64,000 bases of DNA. It comes from Pseudonocardia sp. ICBG1293 (GTDB taxonomy: Bacteria; Actinomycetota; Actinomycetes; Mycobacteriales; Pseudonocardiaceae). The stretch lies in NCBI RefSeq assembly GCF_020131355.1, contig NZ_JAHLEL010000006.1, positions 186,001 to 250,000 of the forward strand, written 5' to 3'. Shown here one piece after another: positions 1 through 7,997 of the stretch (position 1 is the first letter of the stretch; the number at the start of each line of letters is the position of its first letter). The position numbers were made by a program, and so were the translations under genes. The notes below the pieces were generated by a model. It did no database searches, had not been told where the DNA came from, and saw only the letters and a program-made list of their open reading frames with translations.

Positions 1-956
1 AGCGGATGGGCACGCCGCCGTCGTCGATGATCACCGGGGTGCCGGCCTACGTGGACGGGCGGATGCTCGACATCGCCGCCGCCGCCGGCGTGCGGCTGGT
101 CAACCGCGACCGCATGTGGCACTACACCGAGGGCGTCGTCAACTGGGACCCGGTCTGGCCCCGTCACGCCATCCGCATCCTGCCCGGGCCGTCGTCGATG
201 TGGTTCGACGCGCTGGGGCGGCGGCTGCCCGCGCCGTACCTGCCCGGCTACGACACCCTCGGCACCCTGCGCCACCTGCGCACCACCCCGGACATCGCGG
301 GCTACGACCACTCGTGGTTCGTGCTCACCCAGAAGATCGTCGAGAAGGAGTTCGCGCTGTCGGGCTCCGAGCAGAACCCCGACATCACCTCCGGTCGCCG
401 CAGTGCCTTCCTCCGCGAACGGCTGCTCAGCCGGGGTGCGCCCGGCCCGGTCGAGGCGTTCACGACCCACGGGGAGGACTTCGTCGTCGCCGACACCCTC
501 GACGAGCTCGTCGCGCGGATGAACGCTCTCACCGACGCCCCGCCGCTCGACCCGGCACTGCTCCGCGGCCAGATCGAGGCCCGCGACCGGCAGCTGGCCC
601 ACCCCTACAGCAAGGACGCCCAGGTCCAGGGCATCCACAACGCCCGTCGCTCGCTCGGCGACCGCATCGGCCGGGTCGCCACGCCGCACCGGATCCTCGA
701 TCCCGCCGCCGGCCCGCTGATCGGGGTGAAGCTGCACGTGCTGACCCGCAAGACCCTCGGCGGGATCCAGACCGACCTGGGCTCCCGCGCCCTCGACACC
801 CACGGCGAGCCGATCCCCGGGCTGTACGCGGTGGGCGAGGCCGCCGGGTTCGGCGGGGGCGGGGTGCACGGGTACAACGTGCTGGAGGGCACGTTCCTCG
901 GCGGCTGCATCTTCTCCGGCCGGGCCGCCGGGCGGAGCCTCGCCGGATCGCTGTAG
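1..956 (+). CDS. KstD-like FAD-binding dehydrogenase, C-terminal part (cut by window edge)
   Basis: This is the C-terminal part (more than 316 residues) of a flavoprotein of the 3-ketosteroid dehydrogenase / fumarate reductase family. The frame is open to the left edge, so the N-terminal FAD dinucleotide fold lies outside the window. The last 60 residues carry the second FAD-contact region typical of the family, with 'GLYAVGEAAGFGGGGVHGYN' followed by an 'EGTFLGGCIFSGRAAG' tail. Such enzymes dehydrogenate steroid or other cyclic ketone substrates, but the substrate here cannot be read from the sequence. It is followed after 89 bases by an Fe-S flavin reductase and a P450 on the same strand, which suggests a catabolic gene group. 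The stop TAG is at 954. Confidence 0.85.
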   Translation, partial: RMGTPPSSMITGVPAYVDGRMLDIAAAAGVRLVNRDRMWHYTEGVVNWDPVWPRHAIRILPGPSSMWFDALGRRLPAPYLPGYDTLGTLRHLRTTPDIAGYDHSWFVLTQKIVEKEFALSGSEQNPDITSGRRSAFLRERLLSRGAPGPVEAFTTHGEDFVVADTLDELVARMNALTDAPPLDPALLRGQIEARDRQLAHPYSKDAQVQGIHNARRSLGDRIGRVATPHRILDPAAGPLIGVKLHVLTRKTLGGIQTDLGSRALDTHGEPIPGLYAVGEAAGFGGGGVHGYNVLEGTFLGGCIFSGRAAGRSLAGSL

Positions 957-1045
957 CAACCCGGTGTCTCGCTGAGCGAGAGTCGGCTTCCGCAGCGGTG
1001 GCGCCGCGACGGATGCTCGGCTCCTCGACGACGAGGGGAGCAGCG

Positions 1046-1993
1046 GTGACCGGTGCCGAGAACCGCACGGTCCGGGTCGCGGACCGTCGCCGGGAGGCCG
1101 ACGGGGTGGTGTCGCTGGAGCTGGTCGCCGTCGACGGCGGCCGGCTGCCGGACTGGACCCCCGGCGCGCACGTCGACCTCGTGCTCCCCGGTGGCCGCAC
1201 CCGGCAGTACTCGCTGTGCGGGGACCGATGGGACGCCCACCGCTACCGCGTGGCGGTCCTCCGCGAGCCGGGCGGGCGCGGCGGGTCGGCCTGGGTCCAC
1301 GACCGGCTCGCCGTCGGTGACGAGATCGGGCTGGGCGGGCCACGGAACAACTTCGGGCTGGTCCCGGCCCCGCGCCACCTGTTCGTCGCGGGCGGTATCG
1401 GGATCACCCCGATCCTGCCGATGATCACCACGGCCGCGCTGCTCGGCTCCGACTGGGCGCTGCTCTACGGCGGGCGCACCCGGGCGTCGATGGCGTTCAC
1501 CGCCGAGCTCGCGGTCCACGGGGACCGGGTCCGGACCGTCCCGCAGGACGAGTGCGGGCTGCTCGACCTCGCCGGGTTCCTGGGACGGCCCGCACCGGGC
1601 ACCCGGGTGTACGGCTGCGGTCCCGCCCCGCTGCTCGCGGCGCTGGCCGACGCCACGGCCGGGTGGCCGTCGCACACGGTGCGGACCGAGCGCTTCGTCC
1701 CGCGCGCGACCGGCCCGGTCCGCGACACCGCGTTCGCGGTCCACCTCGCCCGCCGCGGGACCGACGTGACCGTGGCACCCGGGCGCAGCGTCCTCGACGC
1801 GGTCACCGACGCCGGCGTCGACGTGCTGTCGTCCTGCCGGCAGGGCACCTGCGGGACCTGCGAGACGACCGTGCTGGCCGGCGAGCCGGACCACCGCGAC
1901 TCCGTCCTCGACGACGACGAGCGCGCCGCCGCCGACTGCATGCTCGTCTGCGTCTCGCGCTCGCTCGGGCCGCGCCTGGTCCTCGACCTCTGA
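1046..1993 (+). CDS. PDR-type NAD(P)H oxidoreductase with C-terminal [2Fe-2S] ferredoxin domain
   Basis: A 315-residue iron-sulfur flavoprotein built like phthalate dioxygenase reductase. An N-terminal flavin-binding barrel has the R-x-Y-S-L motif near residue 53, followed by a pyridine-nucleotide domain with 'AGGIGITPILPM' near 112 and 'VYGCGP' near 190. A plant-type ferredoxin domain ends the protein, with C-x4-C-x2-C at about residues 263-271 and a fourth Cys near 302. The GTG at 1046 was chosen because GAGGGGAG lies about 8 bases upstream; the frame stays open far upstream without other support. The gene lies 37 bases before a P450, so it is probably the P450's electron donor. The known GcoB partner of GcoA P450s has a different domain order, so this pairing is inference. 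Confidence 0.88.
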   Translation: MTGAENRTVRVADRRREADGVVSLELVAVDGGRLPDWTPGAHVDLVLPGGRTRQYSLCGDRWDAHRYRVAVLREPGGRGGSAWVHDRLAVGDEIGLGGPRNNFGLVPAPRHLFVAGGIGITPILPMITTAALLGSDWALLYGGRTRASMAFTAELAVHGDRVRTVPQDECGLLDLAGFLGRPAPGTRVYGCGPAPLLAALADATAGWPSHTVRTERFVPRATGPVRDTAFAVHLARRGTDVTVAPGRSVLDAVTDAGVDVLSSCRQGTCGTCETTVLAGEPDHRDSVLDDDERAAADCMLVCVSRSLGPRLVLDL

Positions 1994-2030
1994 GCCCCGT
2001 CCGACCCGATCCGACCGGAAGGCAGCGCCC

Positions 2031-3226
2031 ATGACGGCCGCGCTCGACCACCTGCCCACCACCGACGTCGACCCGTTCGCCCCCGAGGTCCTCACCGATC
2101 CGCTCGGGTTCCAGGAGGAGCTCCGCGCCGCGGGCCCGCTGGTCCGGCTCACCCGCCACGACGTGCTCGCCCTCGGCCGCTACGCCGAGGTGCGGGCCGC
2201 GCTGGTCGACTGGCAGAGCTTCCGCTCCGGGGCCGGGGTGGGGCTGGCGAACTTCCACACCGAGGCGCCGTGGCGGCCGCCGTCGCTGCTGCTGGAGGCC
2301 GACCCGCCGCACCACGACGCGCCCCGCCGGGTGCTCGGGAAGGTCCTCGGGCCGCGCGCGCTGCGCACGCTGCGGGACCGCTGGGCGGCCGACGCCGAGG
2401 CCCTCGTCGACGAGGTGCTGGCCGGTGGCGACGAGTTCGACGCCGTGCCCGCGATCGCCGAGGCGTTCCCGCTGCGCGTGTTCCCCGACGCCGTCGGGCT
2501 GCCCGAACAGGGCCGGGAGAACCTGCTGCCCTACGGCGACCTGCTGTTCAACGCGTTCGGTCCGCGCAACGCGCTGCTGGAGGAGAAGCTGCCGCGGCTC
2601 GGGGAGCTCTCGGCCTGGGTGAACGCGCAGTGCGCCCGCGAGGCACTGGCGGGGGAGGGCTTCGGTGCCGACATCTGGGCCGCCGCCGACCGCGGCGAGC
2701 TCACCCCCGAGCAGGCCCCGCTGGTCGTGCGGTCGCTGCTGTCGGCCGGGGTCGACACCACCGTGACCGGGCTCGCCGCGGTGCTGCACGCCGTGGCCCG
2801 GCACCCGGAGCAGTGGGCCCGGCTGCGCGCCGATCCCGGGCTCGCCCGCGTCGCGTTCGACGAGGCCGTGCGCTGGGAGTCCCCCGTGCAGACCTTCTTC
2901 CGCACGACGGCGACCGACACCGAGCTCGCCGGCGTGCGCGTCCCGGCCGGGCGCAAGGTGCTGATGTTCCTCGGCTCGGCGAACCGGGACCCGCGGCACT
3001 GGGGGCCCGGTGCGGGCAGCTTCGACCTCGACCGTGACCCGTCGGGCCACGTATGGGCCTGCACCAGTGCGTCGGCCAGCACGTCGCCCGGCTGGAGGCC
3101 GAATCGGTGCTGCGGGCGCTCGCCGCGCGGGTCACGACGATCACTCCCGCCGGTCCGCCGCGCCGGCGACCGAACAACACCATGCGGGCCTGGGCGTCGA
3201 TGCCGCTGCGGGTGACGCGGGCCTAG
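2031..3226 (+). pseudogene. GcoA/CYP255-like cytochrome P450, broken by a deletion at the heme-binding loop
   Basis: The first 340 codons give a good P450 resembling the guaiacol O-demethylase GcoA (CYP255A): an I-helix 'SLLSAGVDTTVTG' near residue 235, the K-helix E-x-x-R region 'FDEAVRWESPVQTFF' near 279, and 'LMFLGSANRDPRHW'. At 3051-3053 the frame breaks. Before the break it reads SGHV; in the next frame, from 3053, it reads MGLHQCVGQHVARLEAE and runs correctly to TAG at 3224-3226 (NNTMRAWASMPLRVTRA). The usual text is SGHV-GFG-xGxHxCVGQ, so about 10 bases encoding the GFG of the heme loop are missing. The unshifted frame instead ends in nonsense at 3215. No functional P450 is expected unless this is a sequencing error. 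Start ATG follows GGAAGG. Confidence 0.85.
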
Positions 3227-4168
3227 GGCGCGTCTCCTAACCCGGCTGGTCGGGCCTGCGCGATGATCAGTAGGTGTCGCGCCGTGCCGTCCTGACCGAT
3301 GCCCAGTGGGACCGACTCGAGCCGTTACTGCCCTCGTCGGACGGGATGCCAGGGCGCCCGTTCGCCGATCACCGCAGAGTGATCGAGGGGATCATCTACC
3401 GGTTCCGCTGCGGGCTGGCCTGGCGTGATGTCCCGGTCGAGTTCGGGCTGTGGCAGACCCTATGGAAACGCCACCGCCGCTACTGCGGTGACGGCACCTG
3501 GGACCAGGTTCTCGCAGCTCTGCTCGCCGATGCCGACTCCGCCGGTCTCGTGGACTGGGCCGTGTCGGTCGACTCGACGATCATCCGCGCTCACCAACAC
3601 GCCGCGACCCTGAAGCGGGACACAGGGGGCCGGATCGAACTACAAGAATCTGCTGATCGAGCCGCCCGATCACGCCTTGGGCCGCTCCCGCGGAGGGCTC
3701 GGCACGAAGATCCACCAGCTCGTTGACGGACACGGCCGCCCGCTGGTCGTACTGGTCGGCCCTGGCCAGGCCGGTGACGCCCCGATGTTCGCGCACCTGA
3801 TGTCACATCTGAGCGTCGGACGGGTCGGTCCGGGCCGACCGCGGACCCGGCCCGAGCGGGTCCGCGCAGATAAGGCCTACTCCTCACGCGCCATCCGCGC
3901 CCACCTGCGCGGACGACGGATCGTCGCGGTCATCCCGGAGCCGGCTGACCAGCAGGGACACCGGAAACGACGCGGCACACGCGGCGGTCGACCACCGGCG
4001 TTCGACCGGGTCGACTACCGCGGCCGCAACGTCGTCGAACGCGGGTTCTGCGAGGTCAAGCAGTGGCGCGGCCTCGCGACCCGCTACGACAAACTCGCCC
4101 TGACCTACCGCGGCGGAGTTGCACTGAAGGCCATCGTCACCTGGTTGCGCACTTTAGGAGACACGCCC
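3226..4168 (+). mobile_element. IS5-family (IS427-type) insertion sequence, 943 bp
   Basis: The ends are 15-bp inverted repeats with one mismatch: GGGCGCGTCTCCTAA at 3226-3240 and, at the right end, the complement of GGGCGTGTCTCCTAA ending at 4168. TA is duplicated on each side (3224-3225 and 4169-4170) inside a CTAG context. Two overlapping frames encode a DDE transposase. Removing the element and one TA restores GCC-TAG-GTG, the P450 stop codon directly followed by the IclR start codon, so the insertion fell exactly between two genes. Confidence 0.88.
3274..3726 (+). CDS. IS427-type transposase, first frame (orfA)
   Basis: N-terminal half of an IS5-family transposase: the DUF4096-type start 'LTDAQWDRLEPLLPS', then 'YRFRCGLAWRDVPVEFG', and the first catalytic Asp region 'VSVDSTIIRAHQHAA' near residue 98. 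After about residue 115 this frame stops making sense. The proper continuation (SNYKNLLIEPPDHALGRSRG) lies in the +1 frame, reached near the ACAGGGGGCC run at 3621-3630. Frameshifting at such G runs is known for this IS group, so the fused product is probably made by ribosomal slippage. Start GTG is at 3274. Confidence 0.8.
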   Translation: MSRRAVLTDAQWDRLEPLLPSSDGMPGRPFADHRRVIEGIIYRFRCGLAWRDVPVEFGLWQTLWKRHRRYCGDGTWDQVLAALLADADSAGLVDWAVSVDSTIIRAHQHAATLKRDTGGRIELQESADRAARSRLGPLPRRARHEDPPAR

Positions 4169-4171
4169 TAG
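3677..4171 (+). CDS. IS427-type transposase, second frame (orfB)
   Basis: C-terminal half of the same transposase. The frame is open from 3614; ATG 3677 is only the first Met, and expression probably needs the frameshift near 3625. It shows 'GRSRGGLGTKIHQLVDGHGR', 'RVRADKAYSSRAIRAHLRGR' with the second catalytic Asp, and 'RGRNVVERGFCEVKQWRG' with the catalytic Glu. The TAG stop at 4169-4171 is made from the duplicated target TA plus the following G, so the target site supplies the stop codon. Confidence 0.78.
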   Translation: MGRSRGGLGTKIHQLVDGHGRPLVVLVGPGQAGDAPMFAHLMSHLSVGRVGPGRPRTRPERVRADKAYSSRAIRAHLRGRRIVAVIPEPADQQGHRKRRGTRGGRPPAFDRVDYRGRNVVERGFCEVKQWRGLATRYDKLALTYRGGVALKAIVTWLRTLGDTP

Positions 4172-5575
4172 GTGCAGACTCCTCCCGTGGCCGCGGGCGA
4201 ACCGGTGCTGGCCCGGGCCGTGCGGATCCTGTCGGTGTTCGAGCCCGGGCGGTCCGAGCTGGGCGTGGCCGAGATCGCCCGGGCGTCGGGTCTGCACGTC
4301 GCCACCGCGTCGCGGCTGGTCGGGCAGCTCGTCGAGCAGGGTCTGCTCACCCGGACCGGCTCCGGACGCCTGCGGATCGGGATGCGGCTGTGGGAGCTGG
4401 GGCAGCGGGCGTCGCCGACGCTGACCCTGCGGGCCGCGGCGCTGCCCTTCCTCGGGGACCTGCACGCCGTGGTGGGGCACCACGTACAGCTGGGTGTCCT
4501 CGACGGCGACGACGTCATCTTCCTGGAGCGGCTCTCCGCACCCGGGGCGGTGGTGAACCTGACCCGGATCGCCGGGCGGCTGCCGCTGCACGTCTCGTCC
4601 TCGGGTCTGGTCCTGCTCGCCCATGCGCCGCCCGAGCAGCAGGAGCGGGTGCTCGCGGCGCCGCTGGAGCGCCGGACCCCCGCGACCGTGACCGACCCGG
4701 CCCGGCTGCGGGTGCTGCTCGCGCGCGTCCGGCGCGAGGGGTACGTCGTGACCGACGGCCACGTCCACCCGGACGCGACGGGCGTCGCCGTCCCGGTCCG
4801 CGGGCGCGAGGGCACCGTGGTGGCGGCGCTGTCGACGGTGCAGCCGCACGACGGCCGGGCCCGCACACTCGTCCCCGCCCTGCGCGCCGCGGCCCACGGC
4901 ATCGCGCGGGCGCACGGCGGGGGGACCCCGCGCCGTGAGGGCGCTCAGCCCAGGAACTTCTCCACCACCGCGTCGAACGCGGCCGGGTTCTCCAGGAACA
5001 CGAAGTGCGAGTTCGCCTCGTCGGAGGTGAACACGTGCAGCGTCGCCCCGGGGACACGGTCGGCGATCCAGCGCTGCGACTCCGGGCTCACGTGGCTGCC
5101 CTCGCAGCCGATGACCAGCGTCGGGACGTCGATCCGGGGCAGCACGTCGCGCCAGTCCTGCGCGCAGTGGTCGAACAGCAGCGGCACCCCGGCGTGGGCG
5201 GGGGTGCGGGTGATCTCGCGGGCGACCAGGGACCGGACGTCGTCGGCGGGGGTGCCGGAGAACATCGAGCGGACGAACGCCTCCCGCACCCGCGGACCGT
5301 CCGGGCCCGCGAGGTCGGCCGCCAGTCCGAGCAGCCCGCCGACGTCGAAGATCGCGCCCGAGCCGGTCTGCTCCTCCTCCGACATCCACGGCACCGCGGC
5401 GACGGCCGCGGGCTGGTCGACCAGCACCAGCCTGCCGATCCGGCCGGTGCCGTGCGTGTCGATGTGGCTCCACAGCACCGAGGCGCCCATCGACCAGCCG
5501 AGCAGGTCGGCGCGGTCGAGGCCGAGGTGGTCGAGCAGCTCGACGAGGTCCTGGGCGAGCCGGGCGATGCGGTAG
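4172..5575 (+). CDS. IclR-family transcriptional regulator with a missing stop codon
   Basis: Residues 1-255 are a normal IclR regulator. The N-terminal winged helix-turn-helix is 'LGVAEIARASGLHVATASRL' (about residues 30-49). The C-terminal effector-binding domain includes 'VVGHHVQLGVLDGDDVIFLE' and ends near 'ARTLVPALRAAAHGIARAHG'. Such proteins usually stop here, at about 4935. Instead the frame runs on for about 210 codons of antisense to the neighbouring hydrolase gene. One additional G in the six-G run at 4919-4924 would create TGA at about 4936, so a one-base deletion (or sequencing error) is likely. The GTG start directly follows the IS element that split it from the P450 gene, so its natural promoter may have been displaced. 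Confidence 0.75.
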   Translation: MQTPPVAAGEPVLARAVRILSVFEPGRSELGVAEIARASGLHVATASRLVGQLVEQGLLTRTGSGRLRIGMRLWELGQRASPTLTLRAAALPFLGDLHAVVGHHVQLGVLDGDDVIFLERLSAPGAVVNLTRIAGRLPLHVSSSGLVLLAHAPPEQQERVLAAPLERRTPATVTDPARLRVLLARVRREGYVVTDGHVHPDATGVAVPVRGREGTVVAALSTVQPHDGRARTLVPALRAAAHGIARAHGGGTPRREGAQPRNFSTTASNAAGFSRNTKCEFASSEVNTCSVAPGTRSAIQRCDSGLTWLPSQPMTSVGTSIRGSTSRQSCAQWSNSSGTPAWAGVRVISRATRDRTSSAGVPENIERTNASRTRGPSGPARSAASPSSPPTSKIAPEPVCSSSDIHGTAATAAGWSTSTSLPIRPVPCVSMWLHSTEAPIDQPSRSARSRPRWSSSSTRSWASRAMR

Positions 5576-5775
5576 CCGTGGTGGGGCTTGCCGGACGCGC
5601 CGTGCCCGCGCTGGTCGTAGGTGATCACGCGGCGCCGGGCGCCGAGACCGGCGAGCTGGTGGGCGAACATCGTCCGGGTCTGGCCCCAGCCGTGCAGCAT
5701 CACCAGCGGGACGCCGTCGCCGCCGGAGTCGTGGTAGTCGAGTGCCACGCCGTCGGCGGTGGTGAAGATGGCCAT
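4945..5775 (-). CDS. alpha/beta hydrolase
   Basis: A 276-residue alpha/beta-fold hydrolase. It shows the HGWGQ oxyanion region near residue 29, the nucleophile elbow G-W-S-M-G near residue 94, an acid region 'VPTLVIGCEGSHVSPESQ', and a C-terminal His in 'NSHFVFLENP'. The ATG at 5775 is preceded by GAGGAGGA with good spacing; longer versions of the frame lack that support. It could be a lactonase, esterase or C-C bond hydrolase; the sequence does not decide. It is convergent with, and heavily overlapped by, the over-long IclR frame. Confidence 0.88.
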   Translation of the reverse strand: MAIFTTADGVALDYHDSGGDGVPLVMLHGWGQTRTMFAHQLAGLGARRRVITYDQRGHGASGKPHHGYRIARLAQDLVELLDHLGLDRADLLGWSMGASVLWSHIDTHGTGRIGRLVLVDQPAAVAAVPWMSEEEQTGSGAIFDVGGLLGLAADLAGPDGPRVREAFVRSMFSGTPADDVRSLVAREITRTPAHAGVPLLFDHCAQDWRDVLPRIDVPTLVIGCEGSHVSPESQRWIADRVPGATLHVFTSDEANSHFVFLENPAAFDAVVEKFLG

Positions 5776-5845
5776 CGGTCCTCCTCGGTCCGCGGAGGAT
5801 TCTGGGCGGCTGTGGCCCCGGTCACCACCGCCGGTGGACGAGGGA

Positions 5846-7069
5846 TCAGGCCCGTCCGTGCTCCGTCTGTCGAACCGATGCCCGCTTCCGTGCCTCGACG
5901 ACGTCGAGCACACCGAGCCCCAGGTGCAGTGCCAGCCGGGTGGCGCCGTCGGACATGTCGAGGCCGGTGAGCCGGGTGACCCGGTCGAGCCGGTAGTAGA
6001 GCGAGGTCCGGTGGATGTGCAGCCGGGCGGCGGCGGCCGGTCCGTTGCCCGCCTCGTCGAGGTAGGCGCGGACCGTCGCGACCAGCCGCCCGTCCGGGTC
6101 GGCGGCGCGGAGCCTGTGCAGCTCGTCGGGCAGCGTCTGGTCGGTCAGCGCGTCCGGTGGGGCCGCCAGCAGCGGGCCGAGCGCCCCGAGCTCCGCCCAC
6201 CGGGCCACCGGGGGGCGCAGCCCCAGCTCCGCGGCCGCGCAGGCGGCCCGTGCCTGCGTCACCGAGGCCGCAGGCAGCTCCGGCGCGGTCACCGGCCCGC
6301 CGATCCCGGCGACACAGCGGAACCGGCCGTGGGCCAGCTCGCCCACCCGGTCGACGACCCGGCGCACCTGCCCGGGCAGGTCACCCGACCCCGTGGTCGC
6401 CGGGTCCGCGAGCAGGACCGCGGTGCCCCTCCCGACCGCGCCCGGCCATCCGCCCGGCTCGTCCCGGCGGCGTCCGGACAGGGCCGTGCGCAGCGCGATC
6501 GCGGCGTGCTCGTCGTCCGCACCGGCCCCCGGCACCGCCACGACGACGGCGACCGCCCCCGGTCCGGGGACGCGCCCGAGCCCGGCGAGCGCCCTGCTCC
6601 GGGCCACCGGGTCGTCGCCGAGCAGGTCGAGCACCCGCCGCTCGTCCGCGCGGGCCGCGTCGGCGGTGCCCGCCAGGTCCTGCAGCGACAGCGCCAGCCG
6701 GTCGGCGACCTCGGTGATCCGCCCCAGCTCGCCCGTGGTGAGCGAGCCGTCGGCGTCCATCACCATCACCAGCGCCAGCAGCCGACCCTCCCAGCGCACC
6801 GGGACGCACACCCGGGCGTGCATCCCCAGCTCGTCGCTGGCCGGGATGATCCCGGCGCGGGTCCAGGACAGGACCCCCTGGGCGAGCACGTAGCCACGGA
6901 TGCGGGGACCCGCGCCGTGGTTGAGCACCGCCGCGACCCGGGTCTCGTCGGCGTCCCCGTAGTGCGCGCTGGCGTAGAGCACCTGCACGGCGGGGTCGTC
7001 GACGACCACCGACCGGGACAGCTCCTCGGCGAGGTGGTCGATCAGCGCCGTCGCGGTCTCGCCGAGCAC
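5846..7069 (-). CDS. PucR-family transcriptional regulator
   Basis: A 407-residue regulator. The N-terminal half resembles a GAF-like sensory domain ('MHARVCVPVRWEGRLLALVM', about residues 85-104). The C-terminal 60 residues are the PucR/CdaR helix-turn-helix ('VRAYLDEAGNGPAAAARLHI', then 'HRTSLYYRLDRVTRLTGLD'). Members control purine, sugar-acid or aromatic catabolism in response to small ligands. The start is GTG 7069 with AGGA upstream. It is divergent from the short-chain dehydrogenase at 7194, separated by 124 bases that contain a hexanucleotide repeat; control of that neighbour is plausible but not shown. Confidence 0.86.
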   Translation of the reverse strand: MLGETATALIDHLAEELSRSVVVDDPAVQVLYASAHYGDADETRVAAVLNHGAGPRIRGYVLAQGVLSWTRAGIIPASDELGMHARVCVPVRWEGRLLALVMVMDADGSLTTGELGRITEVADRLALSLQDLAGTADAARADERRVLDLLGDDPVARSRALAGLGRVPGPGAVAVVVAVPGAGADDEHAAIALRTALSGRRRDEPGGWPGAVGRGTAVLLADPATTGSGDLPGQVRRVVDRVGELAHGRFRCVAGIGGPVTAPELPAASVTQARAACAAAELGLRPPVARWAELGALGPLLAAPPDALTDQTLPDELHRLRAADPDGRLVATVRAYLDEAGNGPAAAARLHIHRTSLYYRLDRVTRLTGLDMSDGATRLALHLGLGVLDVVEARKRASVRQTEHGRA

Positions 7070-7120
7070 CCGACGATCCTACAGACGGAGCACGCCGGTG
7101 CCGCCGTGCTCGTCGGTGGT

Positions 7121-7144
7121 CGGTGTCGGTGTCGGTGTCGGTGT
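7121..7144. repeat. four tandem CGGTGT hexanucleotides
   Basis: The hexamer CGGTGT is repeated four times between the divergent PucR and dehydrogenase genes. It lies roughly 50-75 bases upstream of the dehydrogenase start, within the shared promoter region. Confidence 0.85.
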
Positions 7145-7193
7145 CCGGGCCGCGGGCGCAGGGTGACGGGGACGACGACGCGAGGAGGGGCCG

Positions 7194-7973
7194 GTGCGGG
7201 AGCTGGAGGGTCGGGTGGTCGTGGTGTTCGGCGCGGGGTCCGCCGGACGGGGACCGAGCAACGGTGAGGCCGCGGCGCTGGCCTACGCCGAGGCCGGCGC
7301 CCTGGTGGCCGCGGTCGACCGGGACGGCGGCGAGGCGGCCCGGGTGGCGGAGGAGATCGCGGGCGCGGGCGGCACGGCGCTCGCCGTCACCGCCGACGTC
7401 ACCGACGAGGACGCCGTCGCCCGCGCCGTCGCCCGGGTCGTCGACACCCTCGGCGTGCCGCACGTGCTGCACAACAACGTCGGTGCCGTGGTGCTGGGCG
7501 AGGTCACCGGGCTGGACCTCGCGGACTGGAACCGCGGGCTCGCGGTCAACCTGACCAGTGCCTACCTGACCTGCCGGCACACCCTGCCGCACATGCGCGC
7601 GGCCGGGCGCGGCGCGATCGTGAACGTGTCGTCGCTGGCCGCGATCCGCGACACCGGCTACGTCTATCCCGTCTACAACGCGGCGAAGGCGGGTCTGGAC
7701 CAGCTCACGGTGTCGCTGGCCCTGACCTACGCGCGCGACGGGATCCGGGCCAACGCGGTGCTGCCGGGGCTGATCGACACCCCGATGGTGCGCGAGCAGG
7801 TCGTCGACGACCACGGTGCGCTGGCCGCACGGCACGAGATGAGCCCGACCGGCCGGATGGGGTCGCCACACGACGTCGCGCAGGCCGCGGTGTTCCTGGC
7901 GTCGGACCGCGCGGCCTACGTCAACGGGGTCTGCCTGCCCGTCGACGGGGGGCTGTCCGCCCGGTCGCGGTGA
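7194..7973 (+). CDS. short-chain dehydrogenase/reductase (SDR)
   Basis: A 259-residue classical SDR. The nucleotide-binding glycine motif is unusual: 'GAGSAGRGPSNG' replaces T-G-x3-G-x-G and resembles SDRs with a lengthened glycine loop. It also has NNVG near residue 89, the catalytic Ser in 'IVNVSSLA', Y-N-A-A-K near residue 160, and a C-terminal 'YVNGVCLPVDGG'. The GTG start is preceded by GAGGAGGGG. It probably oxidises or reduces an alcohol or ketone in the neighbouring catabolic pathway; the substrate is unknown. Confidence 0.88.
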   Translation: MRELEGRVVVVFGAGSAGRGPSNGEAAALAYAEAGALVAAVDRDGGEAARVAEEIAGAGGTALAVTADVTDEDAVARAVARVVDTLGVPHVLHNNVGAVVLGEVTGLDLADWNRGLAVNLTSAYLTCRHTLPHMRAAGRGAIVNVSSLAAIRDTGYVYPVYNAAKAGLDQLTVSLALTYARDGIRANAVLPGLIDTPMVREQVVDDHGALAARHEMSPTGRMGSPHDVAQAAVFLASDRAAYVNGVCLPVDGGLSARSR

Positions 7974-7997
7974 GGACCGGGGCCGGGTGCGGCCGGG

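Noticed and set aside
605..2152. Long minus-strand open frame opposite the reductase and P450 genes
   Set aside because: Composition is typical of antisense of GC-rich genes, with no domain or ribosome site.
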